Notes under the pieces: generated by a model
What the model was told of the DNA's origin: nothing
Database searches by the model: none
What the model saw: only the letters and a program-made list of their open reading frames with translations
Position numbers and translations under genes: made by a program
Shown: positions 6,435 to 15,681 of the stretch, piece by piece
Layout: each line of letters begins with the position of its first letter
How positions within the stretch are numbered: position 1 is the first letter of the stretch
Source: Rhodothalassium salexigens DSM 2132
GTDB lineage: Bacteria; Pseudomonadota; Alphaproteobacteria; Sphingomonadales; Rhodothalassiaceae
DNA length: 64,000 nt
Reading direction: 5' to 3'
NCBI RefSeq assembly: GCF_004341375.1
Contig: NZ_SLXO01000001.1
Span: 124,001 to 188,000 of the forward strand

Positions 6435-8030
6435 TCAGAAATTCCGCCGCAGGGCGAAGAAGACATTACCGGCGTCTTGCAACTGGCCGAAGAAGCTGTC
6501 GTTGCGGGCGCCGAAGAACAGGTTGGCGCCGCCTTCCACCAGCCATTGGTCGGTGATCTTATAGCCGGCGCGCAGCCGCACATGGCCGTCCTTCTGGTTG
6601 GGGCTCCAGAAGGTGAACAGGGACAGCGTCAGCGTCTGGTTGAGCGCCTGCTTGGTCATCCGCAGGGTCAGCTGATGGCGGGCGCGGTCGGCGAACGGGC
6701 TCTCGGCGTCGATGAACGCCGGCAGGGCGGCGCGCAGGGCGGCCACATCGGTGTTGATCTCGGTATTGACCTGGGCGCCCACGGTCAGATTGGGCAGCCA
6801 CTCCCATTCATAGCCGATAAGCGCGCGCCACTGGCTGTTCGGGGTGGTGAAGTCGGTGCCGCCTGGGTCTTCGCGGCTGTGGTAATAGGCCATCTCGGCG
6901 CTCAGGATGCCGGCGCCCACGGGCCCGCGCAGGCTGGCGCCATAGGCCGCGAGTTCGGGGAAGCGAAAGCCGCCGGCGGGCGTCAGCCCCTCGGGGTTTT
7001 TGTAATAGCCGCGAAAGGCATAGGCCGCCACCTCGAAGGCGCCCACATTGCGATAGAGGCGAAACGCCAGTTCGTCGTCGCCGAACCAGTCGTCGCGCGG
7101 CACCGGGCGCACCGCCCGGCCGCCGCCCACCAGCGCGTCGAGGGCGGGATTGTACAGCGACAAGCGCTCGCCGGTGATGAAGCGGTTGGGCTCGAAGCGC
7201 GGCATATAGACCATGTCCAGATTGGCCAGGCCGCTGAACAGCGACACCCGCACGGCGTCCGACGGCGCCTTGAGATACTCCGTGTCGCGGCCGATGAAGA
7301 ACGACACGAAGTCCTTGGGAAACAGGTCGTTGAGAAACACCAGATCGCCCACCCCCCAGGTGAGGATCTGGCGGCCGACCTTGACGTCGGCGAAGTCGAG
7401 CGGGCGCAGCAGGATGTTGGCGGTGCGCAGATCGACGACGCCGCGCCCGCGCTCCAGATCGATGCTGCGGTCGCGGGCGATGGCGTCGCCCAGGAAGTCG
7501 ACGGTCAGATTGAGCGTCGCCGGCCCGGTGTACCAGGTGCCGTCCAGTTGCAGCCGCGCCTCGCCCATGGCGAACGCATCCTGGCGCGGGTCGTCGGCCA
7601 GCCGCACCGCCGCCCGGGTTTCGGCAAAGCCGGTGACGCCATCCAAGATCCGCCCCCAGACCCGGTCGACCGGCGACGCTGCGTCGGTGGTCTGGGCCGC
7701 ATCGTCGGCCGCCGCCGGGGCGTCGGGTCGGCCCAAGCCGGCCGGCAGTGCCGGCGGCGTCTCGGCGCGTGGGCTGGCGGGCTTTGCCGGCGCCGCCAAG
7801 CCCGGCGGCAGCGCCGGTCCCTCGGCGCTGGTCTCGCTTCGCTCGGCGGTCTCGCGGTTTGGGTCGGGCGGCGCGGCGAGCCCCGGTGGCAGCGGCGGCG
7901 GGTCGGCCAAGGCCGGCGCTGACACCAGCGCCGGGGCCGAGACCAGGGCCGCCCCGAACCCCACCACGAGCCCCGCGCCGGCAAGGCGTCGCCGGAGACG
8001 GCACGGACAAAAGCGGCGGCGGGTCGGCAT
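6435..8030 (-). CDS. Outer-membrane beta-barrel protein with Pro-rich N terminus
   Basis: This 531-residue protein has an Arg-rich N terminus and a signal peptide ending near ALA at about residue 42. A Pro/Ala-rich linker of about 90 residues follows, with three variants of LPPGLAAP (LPPGLAAP, LPPGLAAP, LPAGLGRP). The rest is a long alternating beta sequence with many Tyr, Trp and Phe and a terminal Phe (ALRRNF), the signal read by the BAM machinery. It resembles the DUF1302-type barrels that accompany RND transporters, but I cannot confirm the family. The ATG at 8030 follows AGGATC; an upstream extension would overlap the LolA-like gene. It is the last gene of the minus-strand transport operon. 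Confidence 0.78.
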   Translation of the reverse strand: MPTRRRFCPCRLRRRLAGAGLVVGFGAALVSAPALVSAPALADPPPLPPGLAAPPDPNRETAERSETSAEGPALPPGLAAPAKPASPRAETPPALPAGLGRPDAPAAADDAAQTTDAASPVDRVWGRILDGVTGFAETRAAVRLADDPRQDAFAMGEARLQLDGTWYTGPATLNLTVDFLGDAIARDRSIDLERGRGVVDLRTANILLRPLDFADVKVGRQILTWGVGDLVFLNDLFPKDFVSFFIGRDTEYLKAPSDAVRVSLFSGLANLDMVYMPRFEPNRFITGERLSLYNPALDALVGGGRAVRPVPRDDWFGDDELAFRLYRNVGAFEVAAYAFRGYYKNPEGLTPAGGFRFPELAAYGASLRGPVGAGILSAEMAYYHSREDPGGTDFTTPNSQWRALIGYEWEWLPNLTVGAQVNTEINTDVAALRAALPAFIDAESPFADRARHQLTLRMTKQALNQTLTLSLFTFWSPNQKDGHVRLRAGYKITDQWLVEGGANLFFGARNDSFFGQLQDAGNVFFALRRNF

Positions 8031-8229
8031 GGCGGGCGATCCTCGGTCTTGTGGTCGGCGCCGCGTCGGGGCGGGGTTCGGGGCGGCGTCGGGGCCATCG
8101 GCGGCGGTGAGGGGGGGGCCGCCCGCTCCGTCCCGTTGCGGTGTCGTTTCCGCCCGACCGGTTGGCTGCGCGGGTCGGGTGCCGGTCTGGGGAGCCGGCG
8201 GCGCGGGGGGAGCGGACGGCGCCCGCCGC

Positions 8230-9075
8230 TCAGCGCAGATGCTGGCGCGGCGGGTTGCGCAGATAGCGTTCGGTGAAGACGTCCTGGGGCAGCCCCACAT
8301 CATAGGCGACGCTGGAATAGCGCATCACCGTTGCGCCGCCGATCTGGCTGTCGGCCATGCGCGCGCGGGTCACCGTGGGGTGGCCGTCGATGGTTTCCAC
8401 CTGCTCGACCGTATAGGTGCGATAGACCTTGCCCTGGCCGTCGAAATACTCGGTCTTCACCGGCAGGAACGTATCCTTGTGAATATAGTTGCGGTAGCGG
8501 GCGAATTCGGCCTTGGACGGGTCCTTGGGCTCGCTGTCGACCACATAATAGGTGTCGGTGGTCTGGGCGAGGCTGTGGGTGTCCTCGCGCGGGCCGCGGC
8601 CCGACACGTCCTCATAGAAGAAGTGCGAGCCCACGAAGCTGGTGCGTTCGTCCGACGCCGCGATGCGCTTCACCAGGTCGAGGGCGGGCAGATAGAGCCA
8701 GCGGTCGTCGTCGGCGCCCACATGCTTCCAGACCATGAACACCGTGCCGTTGACGTCGGCGGGGCGGCTGAAATGCACGTAGAAGCGCTGTTCGCCATTG
8801 TCGCGGTCGTCGATATCGGTGCGCAGGATGGTGAAGTCGCGGCTGCGCTCGCGCCCCTGGGCGTCGGTGATCGACATGTGCACCCGGGCCCGGCCGTCGG
8901 GGCCTTGATAGTAGGACGCGGCACTGGCGCGGTCGACGATCGCTTGCGCGTCGGTCAGGTCTTGCGCCACGGCGCCGGGGGTCAGGCCGCCGGGCAGGGC
9001 AAGGGCGGCCACGAAGGCCGCGCCAGCGATGGCGTGGGCGGCGGCGAGCGGTCGGCGGAACAAGCGGGTCATCAT
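8230..9075 (-). CDS. LolA-like periplasmic protein (outer-membrane lipoprotein-sorting family)
   Basis: This 281-residue protein has a signal peptide with a cut near AVAQ (about residue 38) and a soluble beta-rich domain. Segments such as MVWKHVGADDDRWLYLP and FVGSHFFYEDVSGR are typical of LolA-like proteins encoded beside RND/MMPL transporters. Such proteins are thought to carry lipids or lipid-linked cargo across the periplasm. The start MMTRLF is preferred because AAGGAGGGCC precedes it within the end of the RND gene, which stops 2 bases upstream, so the two are translationally coupled. Between an inner-membrane RND pump and an outer-membrane barrel, it completes a plausible trans-envelope path. 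Confidence 0.82.
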   Translation of the reverse strand: MMTRLFRRPLAAAHAIAGAAFVAALALPGGLTPGAVAQDLTDAQAIVDRASAASYYQGPDGRARVHMSITDAQGRERSRDFTILRTDIDDRDNGEQRFYVHFSRPADVNGTVFMVWKHVGADDDRWLYLPALDLVKRIAASDERTSFVGSHFFYEDVSGRGPREDTHSLAQTTDTYYVVDSEPKDPSKAEFARYRNYIHKDTFLPVKTEYFDGQGKVYRTYTVEQVETIDGHPTVTRARMADSQIGGATVMRYSSVAYDVGLPQDVFTERYLRNPPRQHLR

Positions 9076-9077
9076 CG

Positions 9078-11729
9078 TCAGGCCCTCCTTTGCGCGGGTT
9101 GGCTGGCGGGGGCGTCGGCGAACAGCCACCGCCGGAACAAGGTGATCAGCGCCGGCAGACCGATCAAGGTGGCGATCCCGGCACAGACCAGAATTGCCGA
9201 GATCAGCGCGCCCACGGTCTGATACGGCACCAGGGGCGCGGCCAGCAGCGGCGTGAAGCCCGCCCCGATGACGATCACATTGCGGGCGATGGCGCGCGCC
9301 GGCTCGCCGAACACATGGGTCAAGGCCGCGTGCCAGTCGCCCAGGCGCTGCTGGATCTGGCGGCTGCGCACATTGAAGTGGATGGCATAGTCCACCGCCA
9401 GCCCCAGGCTCAGCGACGACAGCACCGCCACCGGCATGTCATAGGCTTTGCCCACCAGCCCGATCACGCCATAGATCAACGCGATGGTGACGGTCAGCGG
9501 GACCATGCTCAACAGCCCCCACAAGGGCGAGCGGAACAGCAAGGTCATCAGGATCAGCACCGCCACGAAGCCGCCGGTCAGCGCCTTGGCCATGCCGGCG
9601 ACCATCTTCTCCTGCCACACCACATTGATGTAGGTGAGCCCGAACCAATCATGGTCGAGCGCACGGGGCGGCGGGTTCTGCGCCATATAGGCTTCGGTGG
9701 CATCGACCACCGCGCGCATATGGGCATTGTCGCCGCTGGTCAGTTGCAGCCACACCACCGCTTGGCGATAGTCGGGCGTGACCAGCTTGAACAGGTCCTG
9801 CGGGCGGTGGCTGTTCTGGAAGGTGATCAGCGTCTGCGCCACCCCGCCGGCGCTGTCGGGGATGCGGAACGCCTGGTCCTCGCCGCCCAGCAATTCCCGG
9901 TGCACGGTCTTGACGATATCGGGCAGCGCGTTGGTCTTGCCCACATCGTCGCGCGCTTCGAGGGCCGCTTGCAACTGCGCCACATAGCGCAGGACGGCGG
10001 GGTCCTTGAACACGTCACCGGCTTGAGCGGCGCGCTCGACCGCCATGGCGGCGTCTTCCCACGCCTGCCAGTCGGCGTCGCCGGCCGCAGCCTGGGCGTC
10101 GGCCACCCAGCCGGCCAGGTCGTCGAGCAGCGCCTGCGGGTCGGTCGCCGTTTCCGTCTGCTGGTCCAGGCGCTCGGCAAGCCGCCGGGCGGGGGCGCTG
10201 TCGAGGGCGGCGAGGCGCTCGCGCAGGTCGCCGGCGACGCTCGCCACCGTGCGCGGCTCGGCCGCGCCCAGGTGCAGATAGGCCATATAGGTGCCGCCGA
10301 AACGCTCATTGAGCGCGCGGTCGGCGACGCGGATTTCATGGTCGGCGCGGAACCATTTGACCGGGTTGTCGTTGATGGCGATCAGGCTGATGCCATAGCC
10401 GGCGACCGCGACCGCGGCGACGAACAGCGCCAGCACCAGCCGCGCCCGGCGATAGGCGACCCCGCCCACGCCCTGCAACAGCCGGCCGAGCCAGCCGATA
10501 TGCTCGGGGTGCGCGGCGACGTCGGCGGCGTCGCGGCGGAACCGCTCGAACGCGCGCTCGGGCATCAGCGCGATATAGGCCGGCACCAGGGTCACCGTGG
10601 CGGCCCAGGCAAAGATCACCCCCAGCGCCACGAAGATACCGAACACCTGCACCGGCGGGATCGGCGTGATCGCCAGCGAGGCGAAGCCCGCTGCGGTGGT
10701 CAGGGTGGTGAACAGCATCGGCCGCCACAACTCCTCCATCACCGCGCGCACGGTTTTGCGCCGATCGCCGATCTGGGGATAGCGGTCGTGGAAGTCTGAC
10801 AGGATGTGCACCGCGTCGAGCACCGCGATCGGCATCACGAAGATCGGGATCATCGACGACATGATGTGCACGGTCTGTCCGGTGGCGATCAACAGCCCCA
10901 TGGCGCCGATCACCGACACCATGGCGACCACCATCGGCGACAGCACCAGGTTGAGATTGCGGAAGAACAGCCACATCAGCAGCAGGATCAGCGCCATGGC
11001 CGCGGGTGCCGAGATCGCCATCTGCTTGAACATCTCGACCCCGAACTGGTCCTGGGCGATCGGCAGGCCGGTGATGTGATAGGTGGCGTCGCTGTCGAAG
11101 CCGGCGATCCGGTCGCGCAGGGCGGCGGCGACCCGGTAGCTGTCGTTCTTCTCGCGGATCGGGATATAGAGCGCCAACGCCCGCCCGTCGCCCGACACCA
11201 GCGTGTCGTCGAGCATCGGCAGGGCGAGCGCCTTGTCGCGCACCGCCTGGGCCGCTTCCGGCGTCTCGGGCGCTGCCGGCATCAGCCAGTTGAAGCTGAC
11301 CGAGCCGAGCCCCGCCTGGTCGATATTGTCCACCTTGTCGGGGGCGATGATGTCGGCTGCGATCACCCCGGCCGGCCCGTCCTCCTCGTCCCAGGTCAGC
11401 GTCTCGGCGGCCTGCGACAGGCGATAGACCTCGCCCAGCGTCTTCGGGTTGAAGACGCCTTGGGGGTGGTCTTCCTGGACCACCCCGACCACGATCAGAT
11501 CGTTGAGCGAGAAGGCCGCCTTCATGCGGTTGTGGAACAGGCGCACCGGCTCGTCGTCGGCCAGCATGTTTTCAGGATCGGTGTCGATCTTGAGGCCGTG
11601 GAGCGCCGGGACCGCCTGCGGCCAGATCGACGGCACGGCGGTGAGCGCGATCAGCACGACGCTCAGAAACGCCGCCAGCCCCATGGCGCGGCCGGGGCGG
11701 GACATGGCGGCTTCGGACATGGTGACCAT
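9078..11729 (-). CDS. RND/MMPL-superfamily transporter
   Basis: This 883-residue protein has two halves, each with a large periplasmic loop followed by a bundle of about five membrane helices, plus a helix at the start of each half. The second bundle contains SLSLGLAVDYAIHFNVRSR, the conserved sterol-sensing-like region with its Asp. Length and layout fit MMPL/HpnN-type exporters of lipids rather than the longer AcrB drug pumps. The ATG at 11729 is preceded by GGAGG at seven bases. It follows the DUF2892 gene and is coupled to the LolA-like gene. Cargo is unknown; hydrophobic product of the adjacent prenyltransferase cluster is one candidate, hopanoid or other lipid another. Confidence 0.88.
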   Translation of the reverse strand: MVTMSEAAMSRPGRAMGLAAFLSVVLIALTAVPSIWPQAVPALHGLKIDTDPENMLADDEPVRLFHNRMKAAFSLNDLIVVGVVQEDHPQGVFNPKTLGEVYRLSQAAETLTWDEEDGPAGVIAADIIAPDKVDNIDQAGLGSVSFNWLMPAAPETPEAAQAVRDKALALPMLDDTLVSGDGRALALYIPIREKNDSYRVAAALRDRIAGFDSDATYHITGLPIAQDQFGVEMFKQMAISAPAAMALILLLMWLFFRNLNLVLSPMVVAMVSVIGAMGLLIATGQTVHIMSSMIPIFVMPIAVLDAVHILSDFHDRYPQIGDRRKTVRAVMEELWRPMLFTTLTTAAGFASLAITPIPPVQVFGIFVALGVIFAWAATVTLVPAYIALMPERAFERFRRDAADVAAHPEHIGWLGRLLQGVGGVAYRRARLVLALFVAAVAVAGYGISLIAINDNPVKWFRADHEIRVADRALNERFGGTYMAYLHLGAAEPRTVASVAGDLRERLAALDSAPARRLAERLDQQTETATDPQALLDDLAGWVADAQAAAGDADWQAWEDAAMAVERAAQAGDVFKDPAVLRYVAQLQAALEARDDVGKTNALPDIVKTVHRELLGGEDQAFRIPDSAGGVAQTLITFQNSHRPQDLFKLVTPDYRQAVVWLQLTSGDNAHMRAVVDATEAYMAQNPPPRALDHDWFGLTYINVVWQEKMVAGMAKALTGGFVAVLILMTLLFRSPLWGLLSMVPLTVTIALIYGVIGLVGKAYDMPVAVLSSLSLGLAVDYAIHFNVRSRQIQQRLGDWHAALTHVFGEPARAIARNVIVIGAGFTPLLAAPLVPYQTVGALISAILVCAGIATLIGLPALITLFRRWLFADAPASQPAQRRA

Positions 11730-11771
11730 GGAGACCTCCGGGGTCGGGGAGCGTTGGGGCTTGGGCGACGG

Positions 11772-11975
11772 TCAGGAAAACGCCTGGCCCGGCTTGATGC
11801 CCAGGGTTTTCAGAACCCAGGCGAGCGGGCAGAAGCCGGTGAACGCGGCCTGGAGCATATTGAGCCCGACAAAGCCGGTGAGCGCGAACCACCAGGGATG
11901 GTGCAGCAGGCCCAGGGTCAGGCTGACCAGCACCATGGTGCCGGCGAAGGCAATCACATAACGGTCGATATTCAT
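11772..11975 (-). CDS. DUF2892 (YgaP membrane-domain-like) protein
   Basis: This 67-residue protein has two hydrophobic helices and the motif [17 protein letters not shown], typical of DUF2892 proteins and of the membrane part of the rhodanese YgaP. These proteins occur often in sulfide or persulfide-responsive operons controlled by BigR/SqrR-type ArsR repressors, matching the ArsR gene nearby. It is the first gene of the operon leading to the RND transporter, with an ArsR-like operator about 110 bases upstream. The start at 11975 has a GGAC-like site; a longer reading upstream is unsupported. Confidence 0.85.
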   Translation of the reverse strand: MNIDRYVIAFAGTMVLVSLTLGLLHHPWWFALTGFVGLNMLQAAFTGFCPLAWVLKTLGIKPGQAFS

Positions 11976-12083
11976 CGTCTGTCCTTTCGCTCGCGCCGTG
12001 GCGCCACGTCTGGTTGGCCAGATAAAGTCTGGACCGCCAGACCCGGCCCGCCTAGCGGCCCGGTCAAGTCTCGGTAATCGCGT

Positions 12084-12103
12084 ATATGCGTATATACGAA
12101 TAT
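12084..12103. promoter_or_regulatory. Probable ArsR-type operator upstream of DUF2892-RND operon
   Basis: ATATGCGTATATACGAATAT shares ATAT-x-C and CGAATAT ends, 14 of 20 positions, with the site in front of the ArsR gene at 12802-12821. An overlapping palindrome CGTATA-N6-TATACG spans 12081-12098. It lies about 110 bases upstream of the DUF2892 start in otherwise GC-rich DNA. Confidence 0.6.
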
Positions 12104-12488
12104 AAGGCCCGCCCACAAGAGGGCTTGATGGCACCCAGGGAGGGCGGCGCGACCCGCAGCCGACAGAGGCCCGCCCGCCGGCGTCGGTGGATGGCGTCAC
12201 TTGCGCGCGCCATTGCAGCAGGCGTGACGCTTGGCCGGGCAGGCCGCTGCCTGGTGTCGCTGCACCCAAGCAACCGGCCGCCAGGATCGAGCCCCTGGCC
12301 GGTCGACCTGGCCATGGCACCGAAACCGGCGACCGTCGGACGGCCACTCCGACACGGTCATGGCGAGCGGAAGCGACGCCATCCACGGACGGGCGCTTAC
12401 CCCGGACACCGCCGCCTGCAAGGCGGCCCGTCATCGGTTGGGGCGTTTAGCGCTCTTGATGAGCGCGGGGGGGGCGGCGGTCGGTCGC
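12104..12488. other. Non-coding stretch between the two ArsR-type sites
   Basis: With the leader before the DUF2892 gene (11976-12083) this makes a gene-free stretch of 513 bases. I see no open frame with alphaproteobacterial character, no tRNA and no strong terminator. A G-run (12469-12476) sits near the 3' end of the ArsR gene. Confidence 0.5.
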
Positions 12489-12809
12489 TCAGGCGGTCGC
12501 TTCGGCGGCCTCGGCCGGGGCGCAATAGAGCCGGTAGAGGGTCTCGATCACCTGGCGCGCGGCGGCGCTGTCGAGCGAGTAATAGATGGTCTGCCCGTCC
12601 CGGCGCGGGGCGACGATGCCGTCGCGCCGCAACAGCGACAGGTGCTGCGACACCACGGTCTGGCGCACGCCGAGCAGGTCGGCCAGGGCGCCGACGCTGC
12701 GTTCGCCGGTGACCAATTGGCACAGGATCATCAACCGGTGCTCGTTGGACAACAGGCGCATCAGGTCCGCCGCGGCGCGCGAGGACTGTTTCATCTCGTG
12801 CATATTCAT
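12489..12809 (-). CDS. ArsR-family repressor, persulfide-sensor type (BigR/SqrR-like)
   Basis: This 106-residue winged-helix protein has its recognition region at about residues 36-62 (SVGALADLLGVRQTVVSQHL) and a beta wing ending in GQTIYYSL. Cys30 (in MILCQL) and Cys96 (in LYRLYC) are 66 residues apart, the spacing of the two redox cysteines in BigR and SqrR, which form a polysulfide link when sulfide is abundant. Metal-binding ArsR motifs are absent. The start is one of two near ATGs (12809 or 12803). A palindrome overlaps the start region, suggesting autoregulation, and a related site lies ahead of the DUF2892-RND operon. Confidence 0.85.
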   Translation of the reverse strand: MNMHEMKQSSRAAADLMRLLSNEHRLMILCQLVTGERSVGALADLLGVRQTVVSQHLSLLRRDGIVAPRRDGQTIYYSLDSAAARQVIETLYRLYCAPAEAAEATA

Positions 12810-12821
12810 GATTGCGAATAT
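12802..12821. promoter_or_regulatory. Palindrome overlapping ArsR start
   Basis: ATATTC-N8-GAATAT is a perfect 6-base inverted repeat spanning the ArsR start codon, in a locally AT-rich patch. It matches the ends of the site at 12084-12103 and the general form of BigR/SqrR operators. Autorepression is inferred. Confidence 0.6.
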
Positions 12822-12868
12822 ATGGTGCCGGACGGCGTCGGGCAAGCCATTGTGCGGCGCACCGCCGG

Positions 12869-14080
12869 TCAGCCCTCGCTTTGGCCGGGCGGTTGGGCCG
12901 TGGGCGGGGGGGCAATCCAGCCATTGACCCGCGCCCAGGTGCCGGCAACGCCGCCGGCCTCGTCGACCAGCCAATAGCCGTCATGGCCCGCAGCGGTGAT
13001 GCAGGCGTGGTTGGGCAGGATGCGCACCGGCTGGCCCGCGGCCAGCGCGCCGGCGAGCAGTGTGGCGGGCAGGGCGCCGCCGCCGCGCCGGGCGACGAGC
13101 CCATGTTCCTGGGACACCGCGGTCACCACCACGTCACCGTCGCCCAAGGGGGTGCCATGGGCGTCGCACAGCAGCCCATAGCCCTGGTCGTCGGCTTGGG
13201 GACCGGTCGAGCGATCCTTCGAGAGCGCGAGCGCGCCGGCGTCGACGAACAGCCGGCCGGTTTCGCGCTGGTGCTGGACCACGCGGGCGAGCACCGACAG
13301 GGCGATGCGCGCGGGCTGGGCCACGCCATTGCCGCACTGGGCCAGGTCTTCGACCATGGCGACGCCGGCGCACAGGCTGTCGATGCCGGCGAGGTCGGCG
13401 GCCCGGGCCTCGGCCAACACCGGCGACCCGCCCAGCGCGCGGTGGCGCACGGTCCAGCCGTGGCGGGTCAGATGGTCGGCGGTCGCCGCGACGCCGCCGG
13501 CGATGCGGGCGACGAGCGCCTGGCGCGCCGGGCGCTCGGCCAGGTCATAGGTGCCGCCGCCATAGCCGTAGAGCCCGACGAGGTCGAGCGCGCGGGCCTG
13601 CCCGAGCACGCCCAACAAGTCGCCAAAGCGCGGGCTGTCGGGTTCAACGCCGCCGCGATGGCCGTCGATATCCAGTTCGATCATCGCGCCCAGGCGGACC
13701 CCGGCGGCTTGGGCCGCGGCGTCCAGTTGGGCGGCATGGGCGGGGTCGTCCAGCAACAGGGTCAGGGACAGGCCGTTGGCGACCAGCGGCGCGAGCAGGG
13801 CGGCCTTATGGGGCGCGAACGGCGCCGTGTACCACAGATCGCCGAGCCCGGCGGCGACACAGGCGGCGGCTTCGGCGGGCGTGCTGACCGCAGCACCGGT
13901 GGCGCCCAAGGCGCGCAGACGGGGCACGACGGCGGGCGCCTTGAGGGTCTTGAAATGGGGCCGCCAGGTGACGCCCAGCGCCCGCGCGCGCGCCGCCATG
14001 GCGCCCAGATTGGCGTCGAGCCGGGCGGTGTCCAACAGCAGCGCCGGCGTCGGGATCTGGTCGAGGGTGCGGATGGGCAT
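12869..14080 (-). CDS. D-threonine-aldolase-like PLP enzyme (DSD1 family)
   Basis: This 403-residue protein belongs to the fold-type III PLP family that includes D-threonine aldolase and D-serine dehydratase. PHFKTLK at 41-47 carries the candidate PLP lysine, the barrel contains IELDIDGHRGG and LYGYGGGTYD, and the C-terminal domain has QEHG and NHACITAAGHDG, matching the metal-binding region of D-threonine aldolases. The ATG at 14080 is chosen since GGAG stands six bases before it. It likely cleaves or dehydrates beta-hydroxy D-amino acids in the cytoplasm; exact substrate cannot be read. It stands alone between the ArsR gene and RNase D. Confidence 0.85.
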   Translation of the reverse strand: MPIRTLDQIPTPALLLDTARLDANLGAMAARARALGVTWRPHFKTLKAPAVVPRLRALGATGAAVSTPAEAAACVAAGLGDLWYTAPFAPHKAALLAPLVANGLSLTLLLDDPAHAAQLDAAAQAAGVRLGAMIELDIDGHRGGVEPDSPRFGDLLGVLGQARALDLVGLYGYGGGTYDLAERPARQALVARIAGGVAATADHLTRHGWTVRHRALGGSPVLAEARAADLAGIDSLCAGVAMVEDLAQCGNGVAQPARIALSVLARVVQHQRETGRLFVDAGALALSKDRSTGPQADDQGYGLLCDAHGTPLGDGDVVVTAVSQEHGLVARRGGGALPATLLAGALAAGQPVRILPNHACITAAGHDGYWLVDEAGGVAGTWARVNGWIAPPPTAQPPGQSEG

Positions 14081-14279
14081 GGACATCTCCGGCAACGGAC
14101 GGCGGTCGAGGGCTTGCGGCTCGGCGCCCGGTCCCGGCGAGCATGGCGATACCGGCCCCGGCCGCCAGCCAAGGATGCCGCCGGGCGCGTGGCGCGGCCG
14201 GCGACGGGCTGGCGTCGCGTCGCTCTTTGTCCGGGAAGAGGGGGCCGGGCAAGGGGCGTGGGCACCCGGCCGGGGGCGG

Positions 14280-15449
14280 CTATTCCAGTTCGACCACCTC
14301 GACCTCGCCCTTGCCGGTGCCGGCGAGCGCCAGCCGGCCGTGCTTCATCTTCAGCGCCTCGTCGCCATAGATGCGGCGCCGCCAGCCCTTGAGCGCCGGC
14401 ACGTCGGCCTCGTCGTCGCGCGCGATCGCCTCCACGTCGGCGGCGCTGGCGATCAATCGGGCCGCCACGCCCGACTCTTGTGCACGGATCTTCAAGAACA
14501 GCTTGAGCATGTCGGCGATCGGCGGCGTCTTGTCGGCGATGCGGCGTTTCTTTTCCACCCGCGGCAGGTCGTCCTCGGGCGTCTGGCGGCCGCGTTCGAG
14601 CGCGTCCATCAGCTCGCGCCCCGAGCGGTTGCCGGCCAGTTTGCGGCCCAGCCCGCGCACCGACGCCAGCGCTTCCTGGCTCGCCGGCGGTTCGGCGGCC
14701 AGTTCCAGCAGCACCTCGTCCTTGGCGATGCGGTTGCGCGGCTGGTCGGCGCGCTGCGCCTCGCGCTCGCGCCAGGCCGCCGCCTCGCGCAGCATGCCGA
14801 GGAAGCGCGGTGCCGTGGTCCGGGTCTTGATCCGGCGCCAGGCGTCTTCGGGCTCGACGCGATAGGTGGCCGGGTCGAGCAGGGCGTCGACCTCTTCGCT
14901 CAGCCACGACGCGCGGCCGTTGCGGCCCAGTTCCTCGGCCAGCCGGTGGTAGATGACCCGCAGATGGGTGACGTCGCCGAGCGCGTAGCTCACCTGGCGT
15001 TCGGTCAGCGGCCGGCGCGCCCAGTCAGTGAACCGGGCGGATTTGTCAAGGCTGTGGCGGGCCAGCTGGTTGACCAGCGACTCATAGCCCACCTGGTCGC
15101 CATAGCCGCACACCATGGCCGCCAACTGGGTGTCGAACAGCTTGTTGGGCAGCGTGCCGGTGGCCTGGTAGACGATCTCCAGGTCCTGGCGGCAGGCGTG
15201 GAAGACCTTGAGCGGCCGGCCCTTGACCATCAAAGACCAGAACGGCGTGAGGTCGAGCCCCTCGGCCAGCGGGTCGATGGCCTGGGCCTCGGTCTCGTCG
15301 GCGACCTGGATCAGGCACAGTTTGGGCCAGTAGGTGGACTCCCGCATGAATTCGGTGTCCACGGTGAGAAACTCGGCCTCGCTCAGGCGGTCGCACAAGG
15401 CGACGAGCGAGTCGGTATCGGTAATCAATGTGGAATTGGCGCGTGTCAT
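14280..15449 (-). CDS. rnd: Ribonuclease D
   Basis: This 389-residue 3'-5' exoribonuclease acts in tRNA maturation. The DEDD active-site motifs are visible: VDTEF at 30-34 (Asp31, Glu33), a second in the FDTQLAAM region, and YALGDVTHL with the final Asp. An HRDC domain follows (about residues 210-290, with PRNRIAKDEVLLELA) and a second helical domain closes the chain. Length is as expected for RNase D. It is divergent from aspS, with the shared intergenic region of 232 bases probably holding both promoters. Confidence 0.95.
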   Translation of the reverse strand: MTRANSTLITDTDSLVALCDRLSEAEFLTVDTEFMRESTYWPKLCLIQVADETEAQAIDPLAEGLDLTPFWSLMVKGRPLKVFHACRQDLEIVYQATGTLPNKLFDTQLAAMVCGYGDQVGYESLVNQLARHSLDKSARFTDWARRPLTERQVSYALGDVTHLRVIYHRLAEELGRNGRASWLSEEVDALLDPATYRVEPEDAWRRIKTRTTAPRFLGMLREAAAWREREAQRADQPRNRIAKDEVLLELAAEPPASQEALASVRGLGRKLAGNRSGRELMDALERGRQTPEDDLPRVEKKRRIADKTPPIADMLKLFLKIRAQESGVAARLIASAADVEAIARDDEADVPALKGWRRRIYGDEALKMKHGRLALAGTGKGEVEVVELE

Positions 15450-15681
15450 GGCAACGGTCTAACCCCGCCGACCCAGGCTTGCAACGGCCTCGATGGTGCA
15501 TCGGCGAGAAAGGGGACAAGACCCGCCGGGCGCGCCGGCCGGCCGCGACGCTTGACAAAAGCCGGCCGGCCATGCGCTTTAGCGGCGCTCGTGCGTGTGC
15601 CTCGCTCCGCCCGTGGGTCGGCGCGCGCCCCTTGCCTTTTTCATTGTCCGTGACCGACCGACCGTCCAGGAGAGAGCGCCC

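Noticed and set aside
11976-12434. An N-terminal extension of the DUF2892 protein
   Set aside because: The extended part is Arg/Gly-rich, passes through the likely operator and has no relation to the family.
14244-14270. A possible terminator after RNase D
   Set aside because: Only a six-base GC stem with a long loop and no U-run; not distinguishable from background in this GC-rich DNA.
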